This document shows, piece by piece, positions 10,541 to 23,289 of a DNA stretch of 64,000 nucleotides. Source of the DNA: Dipteris shenzhenensis (lineage: Eukaryota; Polypodiophyta; Polypodiopsida; Gleicheniales); assembly GCA_047967505.1 (NCBI GenBank), contig CM106540.1. One strand, given 5' to 3'. Position numbers and translations under genes: made by a program. Position 1 is the stretch's first letter; every line of letters begins with the position of its first letter. The notes beneath the pieces are model-generated. The model ran no database searches. It saw only the letters and a program-made list of their open reading frames with translations, and was not told the DNA's origin.

Positions 10541-10912
10541 GGATTGCATTGATGTGGATGTCAATGTGGTTGTGGTATTTCTATGTTTTATGGCTATTCA
10601 AAAGGATGTAGGCCTAGAAATAATTCCTACAAGTATGTAACATCAGGTTCAATTTTAGAATGTGTACTATTACTTGAAGACTAAGTTTTCCGAATTCCGT
10701 TGAGCAGTGCATAAGTTATGGGTCATGCAAGATACCTATATATAGAAAAGTCCTTGAACCTCACCAAAAATGGCTACACCCAAGAAAATAATGACCCTTT
10801 TGGATTGCATTGATGTGCATGTCAATGTGGTTGTGGTATTTCAATGGTGTATGGCTATTCAAAAGGATGCAAGTCTAGAAATAATTCCTACAGGTGTGTA
10901 ACATCATTTTGG
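10390..10912 (+). repeat. Tandem duplication, period 261 bp
   Basis: The segment starting attttagaatgtgtacta at 10391 repeats at 10652 with few changes, to about 10905 (landmarks gcataagttatgggtcatgc, ggattgcattgatgtg, ttcaaaaggatg). The first copy overlaps the inner end of the left arm, so the arm's inner segment has been tandemly amplified on this side only. Confidence 0.75.
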
Positions 10913-11675
10913 GAGTCTGTTTTGTGCGCAAAACCAACAACTTTTACTTTCCATGCTCTAAAATGTGTCATTGGAGAATGCAATGACCATGGACCTTGAA
11001 TGTTGCTAGTATGTTCAGTTGAGAAATCATTCAATGAACACCCTATAGATGTGAAGATTTTTGAAGACATAGAAGCAGAATTTACTATTGATGGGAAGAA
11101 GAAGAAAAGGAAGGCTTTAACACACAAGGACTCATTCTCTAGGGAACTTATTGATTAAGTTCAATGCTCACATAGTGGATTTTATTAGGCACAATTTTGG
11201 GTACAGATGGCAAGCAGAGAAATATAAAAGGTTTTTGATAATGTTCCCCGAGGATATGGTTCTATCATGCGTAGATTATGTTGAAAACTATAGATTCAAG
11301 GAGAAAAATGAGATACATCCCATGCATTGGTATTCTAGCCAAATAACAATCTTTGTTTGCATTTCCTACTTTTGTATTACATGTGACATCCACAAAACCC
11401 ATCACTTCTACATATCTTGATGATAAGAAGGATGACACTAGACTTTTGTGAAACATTGTTTCATGCTTCGTCCATGAATGGTTGAAGGGTTTTGGTCTAC
11501 CGCTTAAACAACATTCGGTATGGTTTGATGGAGTGACCAGAGTGCCATGGGAAATAAAAGCTCGTGATGTGAGCAAAGTGAAAAATGGAACTGCAAAGTT
11601 GTATCACAATCACAACCATTGCATTTTGTGGTTTTTAGATCATGATGACATTGCCTATGACTCAAAGATATGAAC
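10888..11675 (+). pseudogene. SDG/QFKS-type transposase-like gene, copy A, decayed
   Basis: Plus-strand blocks in several frames: LKCVIGECNDHGP near 10960, then FIRHNFGYRWQAEKYKRFL, MFPEDMVLSCVDYVENYRF, NEIHPMHWYSSQ (to about 11340), THHFYIS followed by DDKKDD (about 11400-11440), and HEWLKGFGLPLKQHSVWFDG (about 11475-11530). The same blocks in the same order occur in the longer gene at 24275-26090 (DEIQSAHWYN, HFYISDDGENDILF, LHWVWSDGATS). Stops or frameshifts at about 11150, 11418 and 11450 make it non-functional. I recall similar sequences only as hypothetical or transposon-linked proteins and do not assign a superfamily. The conserved acidic DD and DG pairs are plausible catalytic or metal-binding residues, which is inference. 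Confidence 0.6.
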
Positions 11676-11679
11676 TTGA

Positions 11680-12060
11680 AACATAGTTATTAGAAGATGG
11701 CATTACCGATTCTCTTACACAAATGAAGGAGAAATCACCTAGTTCAAATGCACTAGATATTGTTGGATTCTATTTGAGGTTTTGGGACCCAATGGAGTGG
11801 AATTTTTGAAAAAGGGCCTACATAGGAGTTGTTAATGCACAGTTGGATCCTGGGAGTTCACTAAGCAATATGCAAGAAGCTGATTAAGCAAGAAATGAGA
11901 GAAGGTATAATAGAGAGATTGCACTCCCCTTAGGGGAATAATCTAATCTATAGTTATATGGAGATGATACTACCTCATGGAAGGTATCTAGCATCTCCTC
12001 TTGGGGTTGTTTCTTTAAAATCAATGATGGTTCGTGTTGCTTATCTAATTTCGCAACAGC
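11680..12060. other. No gene recognised
   Basis: Short frames only. Could be further decayed tail of the preceding transposase-like gene, but no block aligns convincingly with the longer copy at 25-26 kb. Confidence 0.35.
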
Positions 12061-13130
12061 TTCCACTGACCACTTTGCATTTTCTTTCCAATGGTTGCTT
12101 TGCATCTTCTTCCCAAATTGATAGCATCCCCATCGGCCAATTGCATCTACGGCTGCCTGTCCTTTTGGGATCCTTCATGGGGTGATAGCCCGTTTCATAT
12201 ATTATCATTTTTGCCTTGCCCTGAGGAGGGAAGGCTTTAGTAAAGGTGTTTCTGTTTAAGAAAAGGAAAATGATGTGGATTTTGTGCTATTTTGGTTCCC
12301 ATTTTTTCTCCCGCTTTCTCTCTCTCCGCATTTTTTTTTCCCCCCTTTCTCTCTACCCCTTTCTCTCTCTCTCTCCTCTTCCTCTTCTTCTTCTTTTCTA
12401 AGCTTCCACGGCAGGCCTTTTGAATGTATTCAACTTGTTTGGTCGAGAAACGTTAAATATATCAACATGGCATTTGTTTGCGTCTTAGCTTTCGGCATCG
12501 CACCTTCGATAGACAGTTCGATTTGTTTGGGTGTCCGTTATTAACAAACATCCCCTGGATCATCATGGCCCGGGAAGGAATCGACTTCGCAACATCCATC
12601 GTCGTGTGGTCCCTGGGTGTAAAGCTACAATGTCGAAAGCATCGCTGAAGTACCAAATTCCAATGATGGATGTTTCTGCATGCACATCAAGCATCATAAA
12701 GATCGCTGCTACGGTCTACCTGCTTGATGAAGCCCAAAGTACAATGCCGTTGCCGCGCTTGTGTCTCCTTCTTGCCGCCACAAGAGGGCATTGAAACTTG
12801 AGATGAATGCAATGCCCAATGGCCCTTGCCGCGCTTGTGTCTGCTTCTTATCGCCACAATGAGCATGGAAATTTGAAACTTGCGATGAATGCACCGCTGT
12901 AGATTTCCGAGCATTAATCTTTTGAGTCCCCGTGTCTTCTGCCATCCCATTTTCCATGTGCTCTCGACTCTCGACGAGTCGCGATCAGCACCCTCCGACA
13001 TGTGACATGTCCCCCTCGTATCAGGCCGCGCCTCCAATATTCAGATTGCGTGCAACGTGGTTCCTTTCTGATTTCATATTTTCCAAAAGTCATTCTCTCA
13101 ATTTTTTGAAACAAGGTGATTAACATTCAT
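12060..13130 (-). repeat. Dispersed repeat, copy inverted relative to 34130-34790
   Basis: The reverse complement of this segment shares, in order, many blocks with the plus strand at 34130-34790: agaatggccttttggaaaat-like, aaaagattaatg(g/c)tcggaaa, aagaagcagacacaagcgcg, gatggatgtttc-type, gacacccaaacaaa, and ggccgatggggatgctatca. This copy has an extra pyrimidine-rich insert (about 12290-12400) and a local ~90 bp duplication (about 12748-12905). Class unknown; no protein similarity seen. Confidence 0.7.
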
Positions 13131-13134
13131 AGGA

Positions 13135-16100
13135 TCGTATGTTATTGGTGGTTTGAACGCACGTTGTAAGCGTTGTGTACAGTAGTGAATGATCTCATGA
13201 CGTTCTTAGTGCATTGTCTATTGTTGAAAGATGTGTTGGTCCAAATGTTATAAAAAGTTGAACCGCAGGTTTTTGTTAGTGTGTTAATTAGCTATTTCAT
13301 ATTGTGGCTTGACATGAATCGATGAAGTTGTGTGAGGCTTGTGCTTGTTGTGTTGTAGTTAATGTGGAAGTCACCCAGAATCTATGTTAGCCATTGTCAT
13401 GAGCATTTGATTGAGGGATTGGAGGAGAATGTGTGTTGTAGCCCTAGTTGTCTTGTAGATGTCAATTATTGCCAGGACTTCTAATTTTTTTGGGTTGAAA
13501 TGTAGAGAGCAAGCATTAAACCCCTGGTTGGAAGTGTTAGTGTTCCTTGAGTAGTTTGAGCTCTCATTTGTAATATATTGCAGTTCATAGGCATTCTATT
13601 ATTAAAATGCAATGCAAATGTAGAAGACATATGCGATGTGTCTACAACACATGGATTTCTTGTAGGCAAAGGATTGTTGCTACTACATAGCTATTACTTG
13701 AGTGGATGTCCAATACATGTGACTGGAATGACACTGCATTGAGGGATTGTAAAGTTGGTCTACGGATTGTTTGAATTGAGAAGTTAATTTGGTGTAATGG
13801 CCAAGTGCATGGTCACATTGATGTGTTAGTTTTCCATTCACCTTAACATGTTTAAGGTGGTTGATTTCTTCGGGGACTTTTCCATTCACCTTGATGTGTT
13901 TTTTTAAAGTTTTTTGAGGAGGGATAGGTTCAATTGATCGCGCACTCGACAAAGCAGTGTATACAAGGCCATGTTCTTTGATGTTTGACTAATCAAAGGC
14001 TAAGGAACCCATTGAAAGGCCTTGCATTATTCTACTTGAAACTGGTTGGATTGGGAATCGAGTGCAAGAGATAGTACTTACATGGTTTTTAATTCATTGA
14101 TTATTTGCAGAATAGAAGTCCACATACTTGGGATATTCTTTGAATAGAGGAAGTTATTATTTGCAACATGCATGGTTCCCAATGTTTGCATTGTGGAATT
14201 CAACCCTAAATATGGACGTCTTTTGGTGTGCTTGTGAGTGTCTAAAAATCCCATGGGCAACATTAGCTAGCCCATCGTTTATGTCTACATATCCTGAGAA
14301 GATATCAATGATCATGAATCCATCTTTGAGACTAACATATAGGTGTAAACCATCAGTGGTTTTTGGATTATCAGGGATTTGAATTAATTTACTGCAGGTC
14401 CTATATCTTACATTAGATGCTTGTAGTATGTGAGGAGCGGTATTGAGGAGATTGGAAACATCTTGGTTCTGTTTTAGCCCTTGGCAGCATTAGTGTAGTC
14501 AACTTGTACTATAACATTTTGCTTCAAGAACGGAGTACAAAGGTACTATGTATTTTTCTAAAGTGGAATGAAAATACCCCTCCTTTTGAATGCACATGGT
14601 ACACTAAAATTTTGTGTGGTTAACCCCCCAAGTCCTTGTTGTTTCAACAAAAAATTTGACATGGCACTCCATAGTTTTGACAAGGTCAGATTGAAATTTT
14701 TAGTGTACATGTGTTTTGGGTGGTACCTTAAGAATGTGGGTTGAGAAATGTTTCCATGCAAGGCTAATATCGAGTCAACTTCGGACAATTCAAGTTCTAG
14801 AAAGAATATTCTAAAGTCCAAGAGTTCTAAAAGGGTTGTGATAGAGATGGAGAACTTTCTTGAAGTTCTTTTTAATAGAGATATCAACAATCCCATGGTC
14901 TAAATGGGAGCAGGATTTGTGTTTTGTGCATAGGTGGGCGTGAGAAGTTGAAGCAAAAAAGTTTATTTCTTTTGTGGCATGTCTTCCTATGATTTTGTAG
15001 TTCTTTGTTTGCTAGGTCAAGTTGCTAGATGTTTGATGTATTGTATGTATCAACAAAACTATTTGTTCATTAGAGGACACATTCTAGAGTGGTCATGTTG
15101 GCTACCTTTATTTTGGAACATTTAGGACAAAGAAATAGTCTAAATTTGTTCCTAGGATAGAAGCATCTTATTTCAAGAGGACTTTGATTGCCTAAAGTCT
15201 ATGAACATAGTATTGGGAATTTGTGATAAGTCCGATGGAATAGGATTTTGAATGTGTTTAGGATAGCTGTCAGCCTCTGGGCTTGTTTTGTTATTTTGCA
15301 AGGCTTTAAGAAATTGACCAAGGGTTGCCACAGTCTCTCGGAGGTCTCTCTATAGCTGAGAACATAATAAAGAATAGAGGTGGGCCTAGCTGTTATATCA
15401 TTATGTAGACGTTTTTCTTTAAGCTTGGCTTGTAGTCTGCTATTATTTGGAGTGTAGTATAGTCATGGAACCTAGTTTTGATTCCAAAAGTTTCTCCATG
15501 TTTGTGTCTAGAGGAGCATCTCTAATATGAATGAGTTCTGCCTTGCAATTGATTCTTTCACAAATGAACCCAGGTGGGTGAGTGCATTTTGGTCCAAAAT
15601 GCTCATTACAATCTTGAAAAAAGGAAACTTTATGATATAGCAAACCATTTGTCCTTATTAGTGAGCCCCATGTGTTGGTAAGAAATTTGAAGGGCCATGT
15701 TATAGGTGCATGGACATCCATTAAACATTGTAGGGAATACCATATTGTCACAAATTTTGTCTTTGAATATGCTTAGCATGGGGGAACCTTCACAAAGAGC
15801 TACCATGATGAATTACAAGATTATAATAATAGTAGGGGGTTTTTAATTCAAATTTAGAAAATGATCACTTAATTCATAATTAAAGAGGGATTTTTTACTA
15901 CGGGAAAAGTCATAGTTGAGGGGTTTTTTTAATACCCCTTGAATGCACGTGATAGAGCATTTCTTAGTACTGCACCCCTTGAGAGTGTATCATCTGATGA
16001 GAGCCTTTCTTAGTACTGCGCCCCATGAGAGTGTATATCCACGCACCAAAGTGTCTATCCTAACATCATCTTCTAATATTCTACTTTGGTTGTCTTGGGA

Positions 16101-17440
16101 CTCTGGACCTTCTATTGGTTTAAATTTTATTCTTGTAGATTCTATATGTGCTCGTTCTAAAGTAATTTAAGTTCTACTATATTTTTATCATATAAAGAGC
16201 TTCTAAGAAATTCTCTCAAAGCACGCATTGTCAAAGTAGGTCTAAGAATTCCACCATGTAATTGTGCCTTTATTGCAAATTTTGATCTATCACAACCAAT
16301 ATAGTGTCTTCATCTAATCAAAACCATGGGAGAGACTGTTGTGCTTTATTAACATTTGTGCCAAAACATTGAACAATGCTTCCTTACAAGAAATATTGGC
16401 CTTCATATGTCAACTCATAGATTTAGCAAAGGGTATTCAAATTGCTATAAGATGAGCCTCAATTTTATTTAGCATGGATGTGTAATGATGTTTTGGTGGC
16501 AGTGGCATATGCATCGTGCAAAATCTCAAGACTTTTTTTTGTTTTAATTGTTTTGTGCATAAAGAGCATTTATTTTTTATTTAAAGGTCATGTGACCAAT
16601 ACTTAGTCCATGTTGTTGTTAAAAATGTTTCAAATGTGAATTCAAATTCTTTATTTTGCAAGGGAATGTTAAAGACCTGCAAGAAATACATGAATAGTTG
16701 GGATAGTTCTCAATCATTTTTTAATAAAGAAGTTGTTGTTTGTTAGGAAGTATATTTCTTTTCTTGGTTTTTCCTTTTAGTTGCATTTGAAGAGTTGTTA
16801 TTTCTAATGAGGTTTGAATGTGATCCAGTTTTTTAAGTGGCAAAGGGAAAGGAAATATGTAGGTCATTTTTTATTTATGTGTTGTATCTACCATAATCCT
16901 TTATACTTTTTTAATGATTGCTTGCAAAGTGTAACTCTTGTATGGATATTGGCTATCATATGTACTTGAAATCTCTTTTGCTAAGCTAGTGTGGCAATGA
17001 TTTAAGAAGCTGCACATTGTCTTCTTTTGTCTATGTGACGAATGTGCAACTTTTACTCGACTGCAAGTAGAGGGATAATGGTTAGAGGCACAAAAATTTT
17101 TAGCAACAAAAGAGTGTGCATAGGCTGCATTGAATCAAGGCCCATCTCAAACATTTTATAAGCACTAGTAAAATTGAACTGCAATGCGTAGAATTTGTTT
17201 TGAAGCAAAATTGAGAATAGGCATGGATACACATCATCTTGGTTTGGGTGTCATTTAATGGTTGTATTACATTGAGACTACAGCCATGCATGTGCAAGTG
17301 ATAGCTTGCATTTTTTATGGTTCATCTTGAAATGAGTAAGGCTGCATGTGCTTGAAATAGGGCCTAAACCTATAGCCATTAACTGGCTTTTAACATTTTT
17401 TGCTTGCACTGTGCCTAATAAACTATGGTATCATAAAATT
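13135..17440. other. Long stretch without a recognised gene
   Basis: AT-rich, with only short frames on both strands (longest about 112 codons at 14558-14896 minus), none with motifs I recognise. A 46 bp offset direct repeat lies at 15955-16040 (tttcttagtactgc-type block twice). The stretch lies between the dispersed repeat and the gypsy remnant, on the 3' side of the latter, so part of it may be untranslated or LTR sequence of that element; I could not find an LTR pair. Confidence 0.4.
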
Positions 17441-17559
17441 GCTTAATAAACTAGTACCGTCCTTCCCATAGGAGCTTGATATTTTGGTAATGGAGGCCTA
17501 GATAGGATCAGCATAATAGTACTACTTGATTTAAATCCTTAAAGATTGGCTTTTAAAGT

Positions 17560-20300
17560 TTTTGTCCACCCACTTTTCCAATAGTGTTGGACTACATTTG
17601 TGATGTAGGAAAACTAATGTACTAGTCTTCCCTCAACTATTAGAGCTACTCCATCTGATGGAAAAGAGATTTGTTAGGACATAGTTGTTCGAGCATATCA
17701 ATTCAAAGTCTTGGTAGAAGAAATTCAATTAGAACAATGTTCTTTTGGTGGCTACTTTGAATTCTATCCAAAAAGCCCATAAGATAGAGTACAACTTTTC
17801 ATCCCAATCCATCCAATTCTCATAGATGAGCTTCTTCATTCTTCTCTTATTGGATGATTTTGCTTGTCTATTGGCCTGTGGTGGGTAGTACATAGTTCTT
17901 GTGGATGATCATGTGGAAAGAAACTACCATTTTTTGAAATACAATAGTAATATATTCCATTCAAAATGGCCAATAACGTTATTACAATAGAGGTCACAGA
18001 GTAATCTCCATTCCACATACTCCACACATAAACCAAAAAATGGGCATAGGCTGGGAGAAAAATGAATCCGCTGCTAATCAATAACAAAAAGAGACCGCTA
18101 CCACCTACTATAGAAGAAGCTAGAGCACTTCAATATCCGATTTGGGAGATTTTCTATCCTAATTAGTGATTAATTCTATCGGATAGCTAGATCTAGCTAG
18201 AATCATTTCATAAAGAAAATTTTCCATGGATGTTGCCAAGTCATTATGCATAGCAAGCTTGTGCTTTAACACACTTTGTGCATTAGTCAGTAGCTACTAG
18301 GGCATTGTGCAAGTTTCTAGTACATTGTTTGCCAATTTGAATGCTCTGACAAATTCAAGGCCCCATCTTTGAAATGCCTTGAAGAATGGACTTGGGTTGT
18401 GTGGCATCTGGTCACTAATGTTGGATGGTTGGCCATCCTAGTCATTGGCACACATCACATTGCCCAGTATACTTAAAGGCATGGTTTTCAACCACCATAG
18501 CTCATCTGCAACACTTTCCTAAGTGACATCCTCGATGAAGTGTCCACTAGAGAGGCTTGGATATGCTTTGCACAATATTGCTTTGGTCTCATGTGGTGGA
18601 AAAAAATGCCTAAGAAAAGTACCCATACTTTAATTATAGAGCTATCCTGTAATGATTCAAAATCTCAAATTTTGTAGGGAGAGCTTCTTGCATTAGGCGC
18701 ACGATAGAATTTGCTTGGGATGCCTATTTCCACTTACTAGAATATGCCATCATACCATGTCAAGGGGAAGGTAAGGCTTCAAAGTTTCAAAAAGGTTTAT
18801 GTCTAGGAAATTGGTTGTGAAGATATTTGGCATCTCTCCATTCTCCAATTAGGAGAGGTAGTCCACGATGGCATGTGAAGGACCTAGAGTACATGCACAA
18901 TAGTACATCAAATTCTTGTAAAAGTAAGATCCAAAGGACTAACTTACTTGGAAGGTCTAACATGTCAAATGATCCACGTGGAACACAAACTTGTTTTTGG
19001 GGAGGTAGTGTTGGAATTGTTTGACCAAATAACTCATTCAAAGGTTCTCTCTTTATATGGTAAATTAGTTTGTTTTTTCCTTGGATAGTGTCCAATTGGC
19101 ATAGTAGAGTGATTAGTACTATTTTAGCTATTGTTCCTGCGTCAAACACTACTAATAGAAATTTTAGAAGCATCAACAAAAACATGAAAATATTTCATTG
19201 AATCTAGTGGTTGGACAGTGGGGGTGCTAGCAAATTTAGGCATCAAAAGACTAAGTCACATGCTTTTGACTAGGCTATAGGATCCTTGTTGAGTTGTTCA
19301 TTGACCAGTTCCACCATGTTAGGGAGGTATCAGAGCATGCAATTGTGCCATTCAACTTGGCTAAAAGTTTAGGCTAACAATTTTTTGTTAGTTGGTCGGT
19401 TAGCTTTTTAGATTAGGTCTACCTTTCTTCGATCCATGGTAATTCTATCTTTGGAGATGATGTGGTTTACTCAGGGGGGTCACTATGTATAAACCCTCTA
19501 TATCACATGCGTTCAAGGTATATTTAAAAACTCCCTTATCTGCAAAATTTTCATTAATAAAATGTACCATTTTTCTATACAAATCTGTAATTTTTTACTT
19601 AAATTATTTTAAATACTCCCTTATGTAAATTAATTTTTATAAATTTTAGAAATGAAAAATATCCTTATGTTGAACTCATGTGATAGGGTTACATATGATG
19701 AGTGACCCCCTTGAGATGGTTTAGGAACATTTTACTTTGTACCACAAAGGCACATTTGGTTACATTTAGGGAGTCTAGTTGAGCATCTTGACATTTTGTT
19801 AAGCAGAATCTAAGGTGGTTAAAGTGTAGCTCATGGTCACTAAAAACACTAAAATCATTAGGGAGGATCCACATAAATGAAGTCAAGTATTCATCAAAAA
19901 ATTCTTAGACCATTCTCTAAAATGCCAAGGGGAGAATTTCTTCAATCCAAATTTTATGATATTAGAGGAGAAAATGCCTCTTTGGTAATGAAGGCTATTT
20001 CCTCTTAATATTGTTTGGCCATGTGTACCTAGTTATAGGTATTTAATTCATCTAGAAATGAATACATTTTGTGCCCATAGTTGCATCGATGATAGAGTCA
20101 TTAAAGGGTAATGGAAATGGATCCATTTTTGTAGCAACATTGAGGTTGCAATAAGTAATAAAAACTTAGAGTTTCTTGTTCTTCTTCTTGGAAAAAAGGG
20201 GGATTGAAGATAATTAGGTAACTTGATCAATTGGATATATAAATTTGACTTGAGCATCAAATTCGAGACTAGGGAGGGCAACTACTGAATCGTCATCTTT
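17560..20300 (-). pseudogene. Ty3-gypsy pol (RT-RNase H-INT), heavily decayed
   Basis: Minus-strand blocks: PLFPKKKNKKLRVF, YCNLNVATKMDPFPLPF (about 20080-20200), a mutated catalytic region (LPNDFSVFSDHELHFNHLRF, where the family has a DD pair) and KCAFVVQSKMFLNHL (19690-19850); RNase H YFHVFVDAS and, at 18800-18990, KLVLWILLLQEFD followed by a degraded HAIVDYLSRLENGE-like block; integrase RWGLEFVRAFK (about 18350), SLKHKLAMHNDLATSMENFL (about 18230), YPIELITN (about 18170), then YYPPQANRQAKSS and YENWMDWDEKLYSILWAF (about 17760-17905). Order RT-RNase H-INT defines Ty3-gypsy. Nearly every block is in a different frame. Protease and gag were not recognised upstream. Confidence 0.8.
17930..18145 (-). 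other. Short insertion inside the gypsy integrase region
   Basis: Between YPIELITN and YYPPQANRQA a gypsy integrase normally has roughly 40-50 residues; here about 230 bases of unrelated sequence intervene. The insert gives a stop-free, hydrophobic minus-strand frame (SGLFLLLISSGFIFLPAYAH ...), which resembles a membrane segment, but I could not match it to an organelle gene and it is most likely chance. Confidence 0.35.
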
Positions 20301-21335
20301 ATTGGTTAGTTCTTCAAATCTTCCTAGAGATCATATCCAAATCTAGAAGATGAACTACTTCCCACACTAGGGTGTTTTACTATTTCATTAGGCATCTTCA
20401 AATTTGAAGTTGGGGACACTTGCCTCACTAAGCACTACCCTTGTCTTGTTTGGTGGTCTAAGTGGACCATTATAATCTACCACTAGCGGCTACCTTTCCT
20501 AGGCCCACTCTAAAATCTTGGCACATATGTCTGCTTGTTCTTACTAGTCAATTGGGTGCTTTTTCTTCTTATCACATCATCGATCTAGCAAAGCTAGACC
20601 TAGCAAAATATTTATTCATCGCCTTTGTCATAAACATTGCTTTGGTATCCTTCATAGCTTGTGTTACCTGACCGTCTTGTGCTTTGATATGAAATAAATT
20701 ACATTATGAGGTCCTGATGCTCCCGATGCCTCACAATGAGCTCTTTTTTTATCCTTCTTGGCTTGGTACTTTTGTCAATATCGAATTTAGTAACCCAACG
20801 CATACTGCATGAACCTTAACCCAACATGCACTAGGTCAGCTAGTCATTATTTGCAATTTTAAATCTGAGCAACATGCTCCTTATAGGGTTTTCCTCACTC
20901 ACTTGGGTAATGTTCATTTTTTGTAATTGGAATGGCGAGCATATAAATATTAAATTCTAAATGGTTGTTTACATTAAAAGACTAATGGATAAGTTTACAA
21001 TCATAATATAATTTAACTCTCACGGGTCAATGGGGTCTAATCCTGTCGAAGATGTCTTCTATTGCATTGCTCTCTCAAATATTAAGTGGTATGGAGGTGG
21101 TCTGTTCTTAGATCATAGTATGGACCCGTTCAACAATATTATTAGACAAGCCCTTACAAGGTGTTCTTTCTTTCACTCACAAAATAAAGCTACAAAAAAT
21201 GGAAAAGTAATAAGACAACACAAGTATTATGTGGCACCAAGCAAGCCTTAGTGTGATTGTACTCATAGCTATGCGATCTTCATTGTGTGGATTGCCTATA
21301 ATGATAATTTAATAAAGCACATACGAAATTTAGCT
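20300..21335. other. No gene recognised (possible upstream gypsy remnant)
   Basis: Lies 5' of the gypsy RT on the minus strand, where protease and gag would be expected, but I see no DSG active site or zinc knuckle. The plus-strand frame at 21030-21251 has no recognised motif. Confidence 0.35.
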
Positions 21336-22077
21336 ATAGGGGTCATTGTTTTCTTGGGTGTAGCCATTTTTTCTATAGGGGTCATTGTTTACTTAGGTGT
21401 AGCCATTTTTTGTGAGCTCAGTTCAGGGATTTTTCTGTATATCTTGCATGACACATAACTTATGCATTGCTCAACAGAATTCAACAAACTTTGTCTTCAA
21501 GTTGTAGTACACATTCCAAACTTGAATATGAGAGCAAAAAACTATGGAATTATGATTTGTAATGAGACCGTTAAAGCATTACCAGTGCTATGTTACATGT
21601 GAAGCATGCATCCTGAAGACTATAGGATATAGAAATTTATTCAAAAACATCAAAATTTGTTTTATACATACATGCAACCAAGTAATCATTCAAAATTAAA
21701 CTACTTGAGCTTCTCCTCAACCTATGGACACACCTAAATGATAACATTAGGCATGGGTTAACGGCCTTCCAATGTTGTGCTAAAGTGATGCATAGCCATT
21801 TGAGGGCATGCTCCATAATTGGTTTTTGATTTGTTGAAAACCAAAACGAATTCAAAATTTGGAATCCAAACTAGTGGGACTACTGCATGGTGGTCTTAAA
21901 ACATTGATAGTTATTGTATTGGTATCTAGAGTCATCCCAAAATGTAAGAAATTGAAAAAGTGCAATTTGTGCATGTGAAAAGATCTTTTAATAAATCCAA
22001 CGCTATTTATAATTTTGAATTGTTTCTTTTTCCATGCACTTGCTTGCTATATGGCTCATAAACATGCCAAAGGTCAT
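21336..22077 (-). repeat. Right inverted repeat arm of element A
   Basis: Its reverse complement begins atgacctttggcatgtttat at 22077 and follows the left arm to about 21378. The innermost ~40 bp (ggggtcattgttt-cttgg-tgtagccattttt) is duplicated at 21336-21377, so both arms grew by tandem duplication at their inner ends, though with different unit sizes. Confidence 0.75.
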
Positions 22078-23285
22078 TTCATTTTATAATACACAGCATC
22101 AGACCCGATAGCATGCCCTTTGGCCTATTTGTGTTTTGAAGCATTTTAGGCCACATTGTACTTGTTTGAGATATCCAATGAATGTGCTGATGTGTATCGA
22201 AGGAGGGGAAAAAACCGACGGATGAAATTTTATTACTCCCATGAATTTTGAATTTACACATCTCTCGCCCATCAAATCTTGGAAGATTAAGTACCTGTAA
22301 CCTGCCCTTGCCCTACAAATGCCCTACAACCTGCATGCACCTCGACGTGACCTTGCGTAGACTTAGGTCTGCCATTGTCTTCTTTCAGTTAAGTTGTCCT
22401 CTATTCTTTGCTTGCCTCACCAGCTAAGTTCTCTGGGTCCATTCTAGATTGATCGTGGCCATGGCATCAATGGCAACATGCAGCTCGCTATGGCTTACAA
22501 GAGAAGAAGAATAGAGGCTATGAGACAGGAAAGCTAAAAAGCCAAGCCAAAGCACAAGGAATACAGTGCGGGTCGAGGAAAGCACTAGCACAGTATCGAT
22601 ATGGCAATGGAAGACACTTTTGCAACATCTTCAAAGGGAGAAATAATAAGAAGAAAGAAGACTCCTTGCAGAGCAGCATCATGAAGCGGTTGTAGATGCA
22701 TGCATTTGACCATTGCCATTGGAGCGAAGAACACGAGTTGTGCTGTCACGATTGGTGGGAGCATTCGAGGCAGCAATATTAGACCATTCAAGAGATTGCC
22801 AGTCTCGAGTCTTCACAAGATTTAGCATTCACCCTAAAGTTTGTAGAGTAGCAACTCTACCAACACCTCTGGAGATGCACGCCCAAGATGTGATGCTCTC
22901 TAACCTGAGAAATGGCCTATAGAAAGTGAAAGGGGTGTACAGTTAGATCAACTAGTTGCAAAGAGGGCGACATTAGCTATGTTGGTGTCCCCTGAAACAA
23001 AGGAGAAACGGCTTGGGCGCACAATGTTGAAGATGTTGTCAATCAAAAGGACCAATGTGGCTCCAGCGGTGGTTGAACGTAGAGCAAAAGCAATGCACGA
23101 TCATCTCGATCCGAAAGTCTGTGGGCTTCAATAGAATGTAAGAAAAGGAGAGATAGCCTAAATGAGTAAGTCATTACTACAGGATGATGTTTTGGCACAA
23201 AAATACGAGAGTTTCTCCCAAATAGAAAGAACATCTGTGAGAAGCAGATGGGACACAAGATGTTTGAGGAGCACATCATACACAT
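22078..23285. other. Spacer between elements A and B; no gene recognised
   Basis: Short frames on both strands without motifs. The plus-strand frame at 22713-22922 has no recognised features. Composition is less AT-rich than the neighbours. Confidence 0.35.
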
Positions 23286-23289
23286 GCTA

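Larger units (their letters stand above)
9836..22077 (+). mobile_element. Putative large TIR transposon (element A), ~12.2 kb, nested
   Basis: Long inverted repeats of about 700 bp bound this interval (9836-10540 and 21378-22077). A decayed SDG/QFKS-type transposase-like gene lies just inside the left arm at 10888-11675. The remainder holds a Ty3-gypsy remnant and unrecognised sequence that probably came in later. No target-site duplication can be checked because the left outer flank is a copia LTR. The alternative is two unrelated inverted copies of one dispersed repeat; the shared outer start (atgacctttggcatg) and the adjacent gene favour one element. Confidence 0.45.

Noticed and set aside
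12687-13037. 116-codon minus-strand frame
   Set aside because: Falls in the dispersed repeat; the inverse copy at 34 kb does not keep the frame open.
17836-18087. Plastid ndh or similar organelle gene fragment
   Set aside because: The hydrophobic frame could not be matched to any organelle protein I know; kept only as a low-interest insert.
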